From positions 1-64,000 of the forward strand of contig MCFL01000038.1 of assembly GCA_002102555.1 (NCBI GenBank): a stretch of 64,000 nt of DNA, given 5' to 3'. Under the pieces are notes generated by a model. The model ran no database searches and was not told the DNA's origin. It was given only the letters and a program-made list of their open reading frames with translations. The stretch is from Catenaria anguillulae PL171. Taxonomy: Eukaryota; Blastocladiomycota; Blastocladiomycetes; Blastocladiales; Catenariaceae. The position numbers and the translations under genes are program-made. Below, piece by piece: positions 31,809 through 42,348 of the stretch (position 1 is the stretch's first letter; each line of letters starts with the position of its first letter).

Positions 31809-32778
31809 GATCTGTGCGTGGTGGGTGTTTGCAGGTGCGTGTGTGCGGACTGAGGACGGGCAATGGGCGATGGGCGATGGGCGCTCTTATCAAGACATTT
31901 CATCGACTGCAAGTATACGCAACTAAATCGTCTGCTGCACGCTATGGGTATTTATTTTTAATCCCAGCCGTGCTGTGCTGTGCCGTGCTGTCGATGACAG
32001 ACCCGTCCCGATGTCCCCAACATGACGATATTGATCACGGGCTTTGAGCGTTTGTAGGTATGCGTGATGGTGGGGATCACTGGCACAATGACTCCACTGT
32101 CCGCAACAGCGTATTGATGACGAGAATGGTGCAACATCTGAAGCCATTCTTTACCTTCCTAAGGTATTGATATGGCCTCGAGGGTGCCATACATGCAAAT
32201 TAGTATCATATGTGTGAGCAGAAGCGGCTTTTCAGCTCCGTTCCTGCAAAAGAGTGTGGATCGGCGGCCGGCCACGGCAGTAGAGGCAACCCCGATCCAA
32301 CGCGTTGCAACCACCGTGACCTTCCACTCACTCGTTTGTCCGTTGCAGCCACCATTTTCAGCCAACCCGTTCTTGGCCAATCACCTCTCGAGCGCATTAT
32401 GAGCTATGAGCTTTGTCTCCGCTTGACCGCTGGGGCCACGCTTTCTCACAATTTTTCCGACCACGTCTCTCCTGCAGACATTTCTATGCATGTCAGTGTC
32501 CGCACGATGCCCACGCTACCTGCTACGGTTGCTTAATGGATGGGGATCAAACATGCGCAGGTGTTTGAAGAATCATGCCGTATCAGATTCATGCATATCG
32601 CGCATTGCTCAAACTGGCGCTATGAGATGTCATATACTAGCGGGCAATACCAAGGCACTTTTTTCGCCGCATCGCGACGAGGCAATTCGCTCTTAATTGC
32701 GTTGCCCCCCGCAGCGGTGGAAACCGCTTGTGTCCACCTCGACCATGTTACACCGACATTCTTGTCGTGGCAGGCATC
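31809..32778. promoter_or_regulatory. Divergent intergenic region, asparaginase / 7TM gene 1
   Basis: 970 bp separating two divergent genes. GATCGGCGGCC at 32259-32269 is an eleven-base copy of the motif in the 5704-5780 inverted repeat. CTGTGCTGTGCCGTGCTGTC (31973-31992) is a short local repeat. No gene was found. Confidence 0.4.
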
Positions 32779-34260
32779 ATGACTGGTACCCCTGATTCTG
32801 TCCTCGCACACGCTGAGCGTGATGAAGCAACCATGCTGCAAGACACGACGGGCACTTCGCCCGCACAGTCCTTCTCTGCCACGACAATCGCTGACGACCT
32901 GCATTTGTTCGGGGAGTGGTATTCCAACACTGGCATCGCAGAACGGCCAACGCAAGCACCCACTAGCGCTGTTCCCACGATTCGTGCACAATACGGAACG
33001 CAATTCTCTTCTCGTCCGACCAGACGTGTGGCACCCATTTTGGCCAACCCACCTACGCCCACTGTCGAAACAACCAGCTCCGACTCGGAAAATGCCGGTA
33101 CATCGGCCAACGACTCCTCAAGAGCAGCTGTTGACCAGCCACTCGATACGCTACACCAGTCATGCCCACTTCAAAAGGCTCAAGATCCCTCGGCCATCAT
33201 CACAGTTGTTGTCGTGGTCCTCGGCCTCATTCTTTGCCTCGCGTTCCTTCGCCGTTGCTGGGCATATCGACTCCAGACCGTTCACAACGACTCGCAGAAA
33301 GTCAACCCCATTCTCAGCCAGAAATCAGCAAATGAAAAGCCCTCTCAACCGATCCGACGCCCATCATCAGCCTCGTTTTCCTCGTCCCAGAACTCAAAAT
33401 GGCCAAGCGAATCAACACTGATCCTTATTGCGTGGATCCTCTTCACCTTTGACCACATCTCTCTTCTTTCCATGTTTGTCACCCTATTGTGGATCTGCCC
33501 GCAATTCAACTGCTGGGTCAAACCGCCGGCGCAAACTCCCGGCTGCCCCGTTCCCGAGCTCTTCCTTTCAACACACGTCTTTCTCTCGCTCGGCGCGTCC
33601 GTCTTTGTGCTCGCGACGCTCCAACGGTTTCTCCGTGTGTACTCGCTCTTGTCCCGCAAGCGCTACATGTTTCTTTGCGCATGCACCGTTCTTGTTGTCC
33701 TTGTCCTCATCGGTCGATTGGGCGCGATTGCCTTCTGGACCCTTGTGCGTCTGTCCTCGTTTGACACGTGGGCAGTGGATTCACCCATGCGTAAGCTTGC
33801 GCATCAAGTCAACCGGATCTCGTACTTGGTCTTTTTTCTTACAATGACCAGTTTGGCCCTCGTTGCGCTGTTGCTCGGGCTGCAGTTTGTCCTCAATGTA
33901 CGTGCCAATCTGGCACGTGTCGCCCACCAGTCGCCGCCGCTGCCTTCGCTGCCAGCTCACTCAGGTTCCACAGCCTCCAACGGTGACGACGTGCCGCACA
34001 AGAGAAAGCTCCACCATCAACAGATCCGCCACAACCGCCGCATCGTGATCGGGTGGATCATTCTGAGCATCCTCATGTTGTGCAACTTTGGGTTTGTCGG
34101 CTTGGTTCTCAAGGACCAGCTACCAAAGCCGGCAAACTTGTTCAATTCGTTGCTCCTCATGCTCGTCAAGATGCTAGTGGCCGCTGTGTCGATGGCCATG
34201 AGCGAAGTGGTCAAGTTGGCGACGGCTACGGATCATGGCGAGAACTCTGGCAGGTCGTGA
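32779..34260 (+). CDS. Orphan seven-TM protein, array member 1
   Basis: 493 residues from ATG 32779, single exon. A 135-residue Ser/Thr-rich, probably extracellular, N-terminus leads to TM1 ('IITVVVVVLGLILCLAFL'), a Ser-rich loop, then six more helices: 'LILIAWILFTFDHISLLSMF', 'LSLGASVFVLATLQRFLRVY', 'LCACTVLVVLVLIGRLGAIA', 'SLALVALLLGLQFVLNVR', 'IVIGWIILSILMLCNFGFVG' and 'VKMLVAAVSMAMSEVVKL'. The loop between helices 2 and 3 holds three cysteines (CPQFNCW ... PGCP). Helix 3 ends in RFLRVYSLLSRKRY. The topology is GPCR-like, but it matches no GPCR class I know. Closest to member 2 (34920-36374), nearly identical through the membrane core. A receptor role is inference. Confidence 0.8.
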   Translation: MTGTPDSVLAHAERDEATMLQDTTGTSPAQSFSATTIADDLHLFGEWYSNTGIAERPTQAPTSAVPTIRAQYGTQFSSRPTRRVAPILANPPTPTVETTSSDSENAGTSANDSSRAAVDQPLDTLHQSCPLQKAQDPSAIITVVVVVLGLILCLAFLRRCWAYRLQTVHNDSQKVNPILSQKSANEKPSQPIRRPSSASFSSSQNSKWPSESTLILIAWILFTFDHISLLSMFVTLLWICPQFNCWVKPPAQTPGCPVPELFLSTHVFLSLGASVFVLATLQRFLRVYSLLSRKRYMFLCACTVLVVLVLIGRLGAIAFWTLVRLSSFDTWAVDSPMRKLAHQVNRISYLVFFLTMTSLALVALLLGLQFVLNVRANLARVAHQSPPLPSLPAHSGSTASNGDDVPHKRKLHHQQIRHNRRIVIGWIILSILMLCNFGFVGLVLKDQLPKPANLFNSLLLMLVKMLVAAVSMAMSEVVKLATATDHGENSGRS

Positions 34261-34919
34261 AGGAGGGTCAGAAGTATTGAGCGGTGTGCCTTTTTTTTTT
34301 TTGTTTTTTTCCTCTAGATGAATGAAACTTGCGGACAGACGATTTCAGCCTGCATGTTCGGATTGACAAAACGGATTCATGGTCCTCCGATCTGGCTTTG
34401 TGAGACAGGTGGTGCCTCACCTCGGTTCCACCACTGAATTAGACCATGAACTCGCTGCCTCGACAGCTGCAGCAGAGCAATTGAACAGTGCTGAACACTA
34501 CCTGAGCATTCTTTTCCACCGACAGATTATTCTGGTACATTTTCCGAGGCACAACGAGTCCCACGAATCCCTTGTTCACCTTCAGTTCATGAACGCCACA
34601 ATTCATGCCTCACTATCCACACTTGGGCGACTTCATAGTTACGTGTTGAAGCGTAGTCGGCTTGCTCTTAGTGTCGGTTGGGAATCTGCGACAGAGTCAG
34701 AGCCAGAGACTGTACCGTAAAGACTGGTGACCGCGAGTCGACGAGTCATGCAGTAGCGTATCGATCAACTCCCTACCATGTCTTGAACTTGTGCAAAAGC
34801 GTCTGCTTCCCAAAATCCTGCCGGAGGGTCCCTTCCGACTATATGGCACTTAGAAACCACACATTATTTTATACCTGACTTTGACATTCCCTGGCAATGG
34901 GCGCGATCCAGCCTTCATC
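34261..34919. other. Spacer between 7TM genes 1 and 2
   Basis: A T run occurs just after the first gene (34291-34310, broken by one G). ATTTTATACC at 34865-34874 is a TATA-like site 46 bp before the second gene's ATG. No other gene seen. Confidence 0.45.
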
Positions 34920-36374
34920 ATGCTCCCTGCTACGTATTCATTCACCCGCCGGCCGGCCACCTTGGCACAGCTCACGGACGTCACGGCAGACTCTGATGAC
35001 TCAAAAACCGTCTTTCGAGAATGGGGTCCAACGTCCTCAAGCATCATTCCCACGTTCGAAGCGCCATCATCCACGTTCCCTATCTCACCAACTCAAGTTG
35101 CGTCGAGCAAAACGACCCCGACCGTCGAGGAAGCGAGCTCCAGCCAAACAGCACGCCCGGATCAACAAGGCGCACGGCAACAAGTTCGGTCATGTCGATT
35201 GCAAAAGGCAGGAGATGCCTCGTCGGCCGTTACGATTGCAGTCACGCTCGCTGGGCTCGCCGTTTGTCTTGTGTTTCTCAGGCGCGCTGGGTTTCATTGG
35301 CGCAGCGTCCAAACCCAAGGCAACGACCGCCAGTCTGCCGGCAGCCCACCACTCGGGCCCAAGGCATCTCTCTCATCATCACCACGGCTCGGGATTGATC
35401 AACCACCTCCACCGTCTCCTGTTCGTCGTCGCGGATCATCGTCATCCACGGCAGGCTCGCGCAGGCTGCCGAGCGAAGCTGCGCTCCTTCTCGTCGCTTG
35501 GATCTTCTTCACCCTCGATCAGCTTTCGATTCTCGGCATGGTCATTTCCTTGCTGTGGATCTGTCCGCAATTCAACTGCTGGAACAAGCCTCCTGCTCAC
35601 ACACCCGGCTGCCCAGTGCCAGAACTGTTCCTTTCCTGGCACGTCCTGCTTTCGCTTGGCGCATCCGTTTTTGTTCTTGCGACGCTGCAACGGTTTCTTC
35701 GCGTGTACGCTATACTGTCCCGCAAGCGCTACATGTTCCTATGCGCATGCACTGTTCTTGTTGTTATTGTCCTTCTTGGCCGGTTGGCCGTGATTGCCTT
35801 CCACACATTTGTTCGCTTGTCGTCGTATTCCACTTGGAACGTGAACTCGCCCATGCGCAGGCTCGCCAGCCGAGTCAATCGCATCTCGTACCTCGTTTAC
35901 TTCTTCTCAATGGCCGTGCTGGCGCTGGTTGCACTCCTTCTCGGGCTGCAATTTGTGCTCAATGTCCGTTCCGACCTGGTTCGCATTCACCGACAATCGT
36001 CTGCGTCACCCATCTCGCCCACATTCTCGTTGTCGTCGCCTGGATTCGCATCACCAATAGCGTCGGCCGTGGTGCTCACCTCATATGCACCAGAAGACGA
36101 GCTCGCGCATCGTCACTTGCAGCAACGGATCCGCCGGCGGCGCCGGGTCGTGATTGCGTGGCTGCTCGTGAGCATTCTCATGCTCTTCAATTTTGGACTC
36201 GTAGCGCTGGTTCCCAAGGATGACATTCCGATGCCTGTCAATTTGTTCAATGCACTCTTGCTGCTGCTCGTCAAGGCGTTGGTTGCGGCCGTGTCCATGG
36301 CCATGAGCGAGGTTGTCAAGCTGGCCACGGTCGGGGATCAGGAGGGTGCGTGTGGTGGGCGCGATGGGAGATGA
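34920..36374 (+). CDS. Orphan seven-TM protein, array member 2
   Basis: 484 residues from ATG 34920 (the frame opens upstream only with a TTG), single exon. Same plan as member 1: Ser/Thr/Pro-rich N-terminus, TM1 near residue 105 ('VTIAVTLAGLAVCLVFLRRA'), Ser-rich loop, then six helices. Shared strings include 'SLLWICPQFNCWNKPPAHTP', 'LSLGASVFVLATLQRFLRVY', 'LSRKRYMFLCACTVLVVIVL', 'ALLLGLQFVLNVRSDLVRIH' and 'VKALVAAVSMAMSEVVKLAT'. The loop between helices 5 and 6 is longer and Ser-rich. Near-identity of the helices with divergent termini points to recent tandem duplication with selection on the core. Predicted surface receptor or transporter; ligand unknown. Confidence 0.8.
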   Translation: MLPATYSFTRRPATLAQLTDVTADSDDSKTVFREWGPTSSSIIPTFEAPSSTFPISPTQVASSKTTPTVEEASSSQTARPDQQGARQQVRSCRLQKAGDASSAVTIAVTLAGLAVCLVFLRRAGFHWRSVQTQGNDRQSAGSPPLGPKASLSSSPRLGIDQPPPPSPVRRRGSSSSTAGSRRLPSEAALLLVAWIFFTLDQLSILGMVISLLWICPQFNCWNKPPAHTPGCPVPELFLSWHVLLSLGASVFVLATLQRFLRVYAILSRKRYMFLCACTVLVVIVLLGRLAVIAFHTFVRLSSYSTWNVNSPMRRLASRVNRISYLVYFFSMAVLALVALLLGLQFVLNVRSDLVRIHRQSSASPISPTFSLSSPGFASPIASAVVLTSYAPEDELAHRHLQQRIRRRRRVVIAWLLVSILMLFNFGLVALVPKDDIPMPVNLFNALLLLLVKALVAAVSMAMSEVVKLATVGDQEGACGGRDGR

Positions 36375-36958
36375 GGTGTAACAGACAGCGTAGCGTGGTG
36401 CCTGGTTGCTTTGCTGTTTTGAATAAGTGGACAATGTACCGGTCGTCTTTTTTGCAAGCGTTGAACATGTGAGACATGAACGGCCAGACGTGCATCCTCC
36501 ATCAACACCCAATTGACAGAAAACAGGCGGGTACACCTCTGCAGCGGATGGGCATGACTTTGTTCAGTGTGGTTTGTACACTACATACATCCATATCATG
36601 CTCTCATTGCCGCATCAGCCGAGGCTGGCCCCTTTGCTGTTCGCGGCTGGACACGTCGCGGCTGAATATCCACTGAACAAGATCGCCTGAATAAGTTACA
36701 GTCATGATGCGAAACGCGACACATTCTCCTACCGGATTGACAAAAAGAGAGCAACAAACGCAATGGTATTCAAGGACTCAATACTGCCAATCCCCTCCAA
36801 AAACAGTCGAAAACCCGCCGGGTCTGCAGGCAGGCCATCGCAATAACTTGGACAGCCGTCGTGTTCTGCTCCAATTTCCACAAACTCGTTATGCGGATGC
36901 AGGGACTGCTCTCACCATGCTGCGTATCCAACAATCTTTCCCGTGACCCTGCTCCGAC
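36375..36958. other. Spacer between 7TM genes 2 and 3
   Basis: 584 bp with no gene seen. It includes AT-richer sequence around 36420-36740. No TATA box is clear. Confidence 0.45.
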
Positions 36959-38227
36959 ATGACACAGGAACAACTACCACCAACGTACCTTCAACTGCTC
37001 TTCTACGAGTACACAATCGAGCGGCTCCCCGCTCATCAAGCCTGGACGTCACTTGCCATTTCGCTCACTTCGCTGCTCATCTGCCTCGTATTCCTATACG
37101 CTTCGATTCGCGTCTGGCGCACCAAATGCGCAGTTGCAGCGATTCCCACCGTTTCTGAGCCCATCCTTGTCTCGTCCCCGATCGAGGATGTCATCAACCT
37201 CTATCAAGACGACAAGGGCCGTAAACTCTCCAACGCGTCCTTGTCGAGCGCGGCGTGCTCGTTTGCGTCATCGTCCACATCGCATTACTCGCCTCCGCCA
37301 TCGCGCACCTCGGACGATATTGACGTGTGTGCCCTCATTGCCCTGTCGTGGGGAATCGTCACGGTCGACCAAGTTTCGGAGCTTGTTGTTTTTGTTTCGC
37401 ATCAAACGGCGTGTCCGACGTTTTCTTGCTTTGATGGCGCACCAACCATAACGCGTGACTGTCCCATCATGTATCCGGCCGCCTTACTCGGCTCGTTAGC
37501 GCAACCAGTTGGGATGTGTCTCTTTGTGTTGGCAACCATGATTCGCTTCGTCCGCGTGTACTCGGTCCTCAGTCGCGTGAGATACCTGGCGCTCATGTCT
37601 GGAAGCGTGTTGGCAATTTCGGCAACGGCATTTCGGCTGGCCGCGATCGCGGTGCATCAATCGATGCCATTGTGGCTATACCGCGGCCGTCTCACACCCG
37701 TGTACCAGCCGCAAGGACCAGCCATCGGCAGCGGCGATGACTTGGACAAGCAGGAGCCGAGTTTTGTGGGCCCCCAGGATACCTTGATCAACACCATTTC
37801 CATTGGCACGGGTTGGTCCTTGTCGATTGCCCTGTGTGTCTACACGGTTTGCGCGCTGATGGCGGTTGGACTCGGAATGCAGTTTATTGCGTCTGTGCGG
37901 AATCAGGTCTCCCAGACCCTGCACCGACCCAGCAGTGAGGTGGGGCAAGTCGCCGCTGACGTCGGCCGTGGCAAGACGTCGAGTCCCACCGCGGCGGCCC
38001 GAGAAGTCAAGCATGTACGAACCACGGTGATACTCATGGCTGCCGCGGCGGGATGCTTGGGATGCTTCTTTCTCGCTATGCGGACGGATATCGTGCAAAG
38101 CGATCAAATTGCGGTTTCACTCGTCAACCTTGTGTTCCGGATGATTATGGCGTTGGTTTCGTTGGCAATGGTGAGAGTCAATGAGCTCGTGGTTCGCGGG
38201 AATCAAACCCATGAGTACCGAGTGTGA
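36959..38227 (+). CDS. Orphan seven-TM protein, array member 3
   Basis: 422 residues, single exon. It lacks the long N-terminus of members 1-2: only about 30 residues precede TM1 ('LAISLTSLLICLVFLYASIR'). The other helices are 'VCALIALSWGIVTVDQVSEL', 'GSLAQPVGMCLFVLATMIRF', 'GSVLAISATAFRLAAIAVHQ', 'YTVCALMAVGLGMQFIASVR', 'VILMAAAAGCLGCFFLAMRT' and 'VFRMIMALVSLAMVRVNELV'. The helix 2-3 loop keeps the cysteine pattern (CPTFSCF ... DCP). Helix 3 ends RFVRVYSVLSRVRY. A longer helix 4-5 loop (about residues 240-275) is specific to members 3 and 4. Its closest relative is member 4. Function unknown. Confidence 0.8.
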   Translation: MTQEQLPPTYLQLLFYEYTIERLPAHQAWTSLAISLTSLLICLVFLYASIRVWRTKCAVAAIPTVSEPILVSSPIEDVINLYQDDKGRKLSNASLSSAACSFASSSTSHYSPPPSRTSDDIDVCALIALSWGIVTVDQVSELVVFVSHQTACPTFSCFDGAPTITRDCPIMYPAALLGSLAQPVGMCLFVLATMIRFVRVYSVLSRVRYLALMSGSVLAISATAFRLAAIAVHQSMPLWLYRGRLTPVYQPQGPAIGSGDDLDKQEPSFVGPQDTLINTISIGTGWSLSIALCVYTVCALMAVGLGMQFIASVRNQVSQTLHRPSSEVGQVAADVGRGKTSSPTAAAREVKHVRTTVILMAAAAGCLGCFFLAMRTDIVQSDQIAVSLVNLVFRMIMALVSLAMVRVNELVVRGNQTHEYRV

Positions 38228-38816
38228 CGCTCTGTGGATATGTCGTGTTCCCCAGTGTTTTTTTTTCACATATACCGGTTGCTTTTTGTGGTATTCTCGA
38301 GTCTGGCCCTTTGGCGGAATGATGAGGTCTGTGAACGGGAGTTGTGTTGCTGGTAGTAGGCTGGGGTTGGCGTCGCGTCTGCGAATGCCTCTTGTCGTGC
38401 CTCGGCCCTCGCTTTCCGTTAAGCAGCTCCAGAATGCATGCTCCGGAATGCATAAATTGATGCAATAAGTCTGTCAGCGGGTCATGTCCTGTGCAAGGTG
38501 GGCTTGAAAGGTCGGTGACGGCTGGTGACCATGACTTATTGTACCGCTCCTCCCGCCATGCACTTAGCTCCCGTCGAAAAAAGAAACAAAGTGATCATGA
38601 ATGGCTCGGCTCCTTATGACTCTTCATCTTCATGTCTCAATGCAACTACGTCAAAACGAAGCCAAGTGACAGAGCACAACGCTCTTAGTACTCAGCGTTC
38701 TCCCGAGAACGAATCGATATCTCCAGCGCTTTGAATGAACGCATCTCTCGCTCGCCATTCTTGGTTCCACGTCCAAAACTGCCTCGAAATCTACTACCAT
38801 TACGACGCTCGCATCA
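38228..38816. other. Spacer between 7TM genes 3 and 4
   Basis: 589 bp without a clear gene. A 93-codon frame at 38735-39016 overlaps the next gene in another frame and is treated as a shadow. Confidence 0.45.
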
Positions 38817-40061
38817 ATGTTCCGCCAATCCCCAGCTGCCTTGAAGACGACCCGATGGTCTCGAATTCGCTTCCTCTACTCCACATGCCAAGTTCTGGAA
38901 TTGCCCGATTGGCGCGCCGTCTCCACGCTTGTACTTCATGGCATATCTCTCGCTATCTGCGGGATTTTTCTGACATTTGCGCTTCGTGCATGGAGGAGCA
39001 AGCAGCCAGTATATGAGCCATCACGTCATCAGTCCTTGGACACGTCTTTCTCGGCCGCGTCCGATTCTCCAGGCTCATCCACCCCACAGCTCAGCCCAGT
39101 ATCTGCTCGCAAGCTTTCCGTCCAGTCATCGTCGACCTCACCGCCATCTTCAGCTTTATCCACATTCCTCACGTCACGTCGCTCGCGCTTGTGCTCGACG
39201 CGATCGGTGCTTATGAGTGTTCAAGGTCTTGCCTTGGCCGCATGGGCTGCATCCACGATCGAGCAAGTCGGCCGCCTCGCCCTATACCTTACCCAACTGT
39301 TCCAGTGCTCCCAATACGACTGTTGGCTCTCTGCCCCAGCCGTGAACGAGCAATGCCCAACCCTCTACCCAGCTTTTTTGGTCGTCCTATTGGCACAGCC
39401 CGTGGGTTTGTGCCTGTTTGTACTTGCCTCAATGCTCCCGTTTCTGCGCGTGTACTCTGTGCTGAGTCGCTTTCGTCACAATGCGCTTGTGGCTGCGAGT
39501 CTCACGGCCATTCTCGTTACCATTGCCCGCTTACTCTCGGTCGCAATGCACCAGCTTCTCCCCTTTTGGCTCGCGCAAGGCGACGACCCGGCAGTTCAAG
39601 ATGGCATCGCGACTTCACCCATCTTTCCAAACGCTCCACTAATCAAGGCGGTTCTCTTCGCATTTGAGTGGACGCTGACGGTTTCCATCGTCTTGTACAC
39701 ACTTTGCGCGCTCTTGTCGATTGCTCTTGCGCTCCATTTTGTCGTCCAAGTACGATCTCAAGTCAAAACCTTGACGCTCGCCCCGACCCTAGATTGCGTA
39801 TCGGCCGAGCAGGCCGACTTTTCCAAAGCCCAACACCATGACTCCGGTCAGCAGATCCACGCTCGGACAATCTACTTGCTTTTGTGTGCGATTATGGTGT
39901 GCCTCGTCTGCCTTTTTGGTGCGCTGACTTTCCGACTGGTTATTCGAGTCTTTGGAAGTCAGCAAATGGCGACCGCAGTTTTGAGCTTTGGATTGCGGGT
40001 GATTATGGCCATGGTGTCTGTGGCCATGGCGAGGGTGTGCAAACTTGTCAATGTACAGTAA
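38817..40061 (+). CDS. Orphan seven-TM protein, array member 4
   Basis: 414 residues from ATG 38817, single exon. TM1 is 'LVLHGISLAICGIFLTFALR'; a Ser/Thr-rich loop follows, then 'VQGLALAAWAASTIEQVGRL', 'VLLAQPVGLCLFVLASMLPF', 'ASLTAILVTIARLLSVAMHQ', 'YTLCALLSIALALHFVVQVR', 'IYLLLCAIMVCLVCLFGALT' and 'LRVIMAMVSVAMARVCKLVN'. The cysteine loop reads CSQYDCW ... QCP and helix 3 ends FLRVYSVLSRFRH. It pairs with member 3. The C-terminus stops within a few residues of helix 7, so there is almost no cytoplasmic tail, unlike most GPCRs. All four genes are co-directional and intron-free, unlike most neighbours. Confidence 0.8.
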   Translation: MFRQSPAALKTTRWSRIRFLYSTCQVLELPDWRAVSTLVLHGISLAICGIFLTFALRAWRSKQPVYEPSRHQSLDTSFSAASDSPGSSTPQLSPVSARKLSVQSSSTSPPSSALSTFLTSRRSRLCSTRSVLMSVQGLALAAWAASTIEQVGRLALYLTQLFQCSQYDCWLSAPAVNEQCPTLYPAFLVVLLAQPVGLCLFVLASMLPFLRVYSVLSRFRHNALVAASLTAILVTIARLLSVAMHQLLPFWLAQGDDPAVQDGIATSPIFPNAPLIKAVLFAFEWTLTVSIVLYTLCALLSIALALHFVVQVRSQVKTLTLAPTLDCVSAEQADFSKAQHHDSGQQIHARTIYLLLCAIMVCLVCLFGALTFRLVIRVFGSQQMATAVLSFGLRVIMAMVSVAMARVCKLVNVQ

Positions 40062-40143
40062 CAGTGTTTCCGATACATGTGAACGAAACAGATAAAATGT
40101 GCAACGAATGAGGAGATGGGTTCGGCAAGGAACTTGAAGTAAA

Positions 40144-42157
40144 TCAATTGACGTTCCCCGCCGGTTTGCAATTGGTGGCGTGGCGCTCGGCGTGGTCGTT
40201 GACCCAGTCATAAATGTGGACAGTCTCGTCATCGGGGCTGTAATGCCAACGACCCTCAAGCGGCACTTGCATGTGCCCACGACTCACAACCCATTCAATG
40301 TACGGAAACGGTGTCCAAGCGACCGACCCGTCCCAGCCGGCGCCCGGATCATACTGAAGATTGACGGGGAAACCAAGTTGTTCCCAATACTCGACTTCTC
40401 CGAGGGTAGCCATCATGGACCCCAAGCGTGCGGGACTGGTCGAGTGCTTGATTTCCAACCCCGATTTGATCCACCAGTCGACGATAGGTGACGGATCGCC
40501 GAGTTGGATACAGCTGTCGGCTGAGTACTTGAGTTCAAGTCCGGATGACAGCCACCAGTCAAGGCACGGGACAAACTTGGTCTTGAACGCGAGCTCAGTG
40601 TAGTAAAGCTTGAGGTTGTGCGACTTTGACCGAGCAAGCCACCACGCCAACACATCCACTCGCCCTTCTTGACTGGCGCCGTTGATTGCCGCTTCCGTGT
40701 ACTGCAACGGCACGTTTGCCTCGTCGACCCACCAATCCAGTATGTCGAGATAGCCGTACTTACTCGCCTGGTCGATTGCATCCTGCGAATGCTCAAGTGG
40801 ACGGCCGCTCGCCTTCCACAACTTCAGTACCTCCAGATGCCCATTCTGGCTAGCGCCGTCGAGCGCTTTGCGTGAATATTTTATCTCCAACCCCGACTCG
40901 AACCACCAGCGAAGCACATCCATGCGGCCATTCCGACTTGCATCGTTTAGCGCTTCAGTCGTGTACACTGGCGCCAGCCCGGTTGTCAGAATCCATTGCA
41001 AAATGTCGACGTGACCCGCGGAAGAAGCATTGTCAATGACTCGATAATCGTACCACTGTTCCAGAAGACCCTTATCAAAGAACCACTTGAGTACATCCAA
41101 TTGGCCAGTCTTGGACGCCATGGCAATCCAATGGAACGAGTAAATCGAGAATCCGTGTATGTCCAACCAATTGAGGACCGGAAGCGAGGGGGCGGACCGG
41201 CATCGCATGCCGATGTTGTTTTCCGCCATAATCTCTTGAAGGATTTCGGGATTTTCTTCAACCAACCACTTGTGCCAGAAATCAAGCACTTGCACATGCC
41301 CTTCGTCAGCAGCCCAGGCGAAAATGGTGTCGTCGAACGAAAAGGGAATTTCCTTGTCAATCCACCACTGAAGCACATCGACCTGATTGCCGCGACACGC
41401 ATTGGCCAGCATGATGTTGTTCCATTCGACACCATCCAGTTGATCGCGGTGGCGCCACCACCATTCAATGGCCGGCAACTGGCCTAACAAGAAGGCCCCG
41501 TCCAGGCCCTCAAACGAATACTTGAGCTGCAAGCCGCTTGCCAACCACCAATCAAGTACATCCACCAACCCGGCTTCCGTCGCCGAATCCATGGCTGCGG
41601 GCGAATACCGCAGCTTGAACGTGTCCTTGCGCGCGAGCCACCAATTCAAGCAATCAATGTGGCCGCCGGCCGACGCCTGATCCATGGCCTGGACCGAATG
41701 GTAAAACTTGCGGCCAGGGAATGCGCCCGTCAACAACTCGAGCATATCGAGATCGCCATTGGCACTTGCCCCGTCAATACACTCGCTCAGCACTGAGTCG
41801 GACAAGTACAACCGGCCCTGTTGTGCATAATTCAAGTGCAACCGAACCTGGTCGATTTGGCCATCCATGCAGTACTCGACAATGTTGTGGTCTGGGTGAG
41901 CGAGGACAGCGACGGCTTGCGTGATGGCCAGGTCGTTGACGACCATCAGGTACGATTCGAGAACGCCCAGCTCGTCGGGTATGTCGCTGTCGGGATCATC
42001 GGCGTCGTCCATGGAAACGTTCGCGTGGTCTACACTGGTTGTGGCATGATCCCAGGTGGGTTTGTGCCTGCCCAGGTGGAATGCGGACGGCGATGGCAAG
42101 GGTCAAGTCGGCGAGCTCGTGAGGAAACCCGACGGTTGCATCGGCATCAATTTGCAT
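40144..42157 (-). CDS. WW-type degenerate ankyrin-repeat protein 2 (5' end uncertain)
   Basis: The main frame (from about 42096 to 40144) has some 15 repeats such as 'AGLVDVLDWWLASGLQLKYS', 'NGRMDVLRWWFESGLEIKYS' and 'QEGRVDVLAWWLARSK', the same family as the protein at 23116-25200. No ATG opens this frame before 42012. In another frame, ATG 42157 starts 'MQIDADATVGFPHELADLTL' followed by AIAVRIPPG, which looks like the helical leader of the paralogues ('VIDNLLALSIRL', 'IIESIVIYAI'). The true gene therefore probably starts at 42157 and changes frame between about 42095 and 42000, by a small intron (for example GTGTAG to GACAG) or a one-base indel. The C-terminal 90 residues leave the repeat pattern and may cap it. 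Function unknown; protein binding likely. Confidence 0.75.
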
Positions 42158-42348
42158 CGGGTCTCCATGGTAAATGTGGTCTGTGTAAAAAACATCGCAT
42201 AATCACACACGCTGCCCGCTTCACGTTGATCGTTGGCGGGCTGGTGGCTCGCTGAATGTTGACTCGGAGGACAAATTAAATAAGCACTCATATTTAGGAA
42301 CATGGACAATTGGCTCCATTTCGTTTGCAAATCAGCCCTTCGGCACCA

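Noticed and set aside
38185..38220. Reverse-strand tRNA-like T arm near the end of 7TM gene 3
   Set aside because: It lies in coding sequence, reads TTTGATTC instead of TTCGANTC, and no cloverleaf can be drawn.
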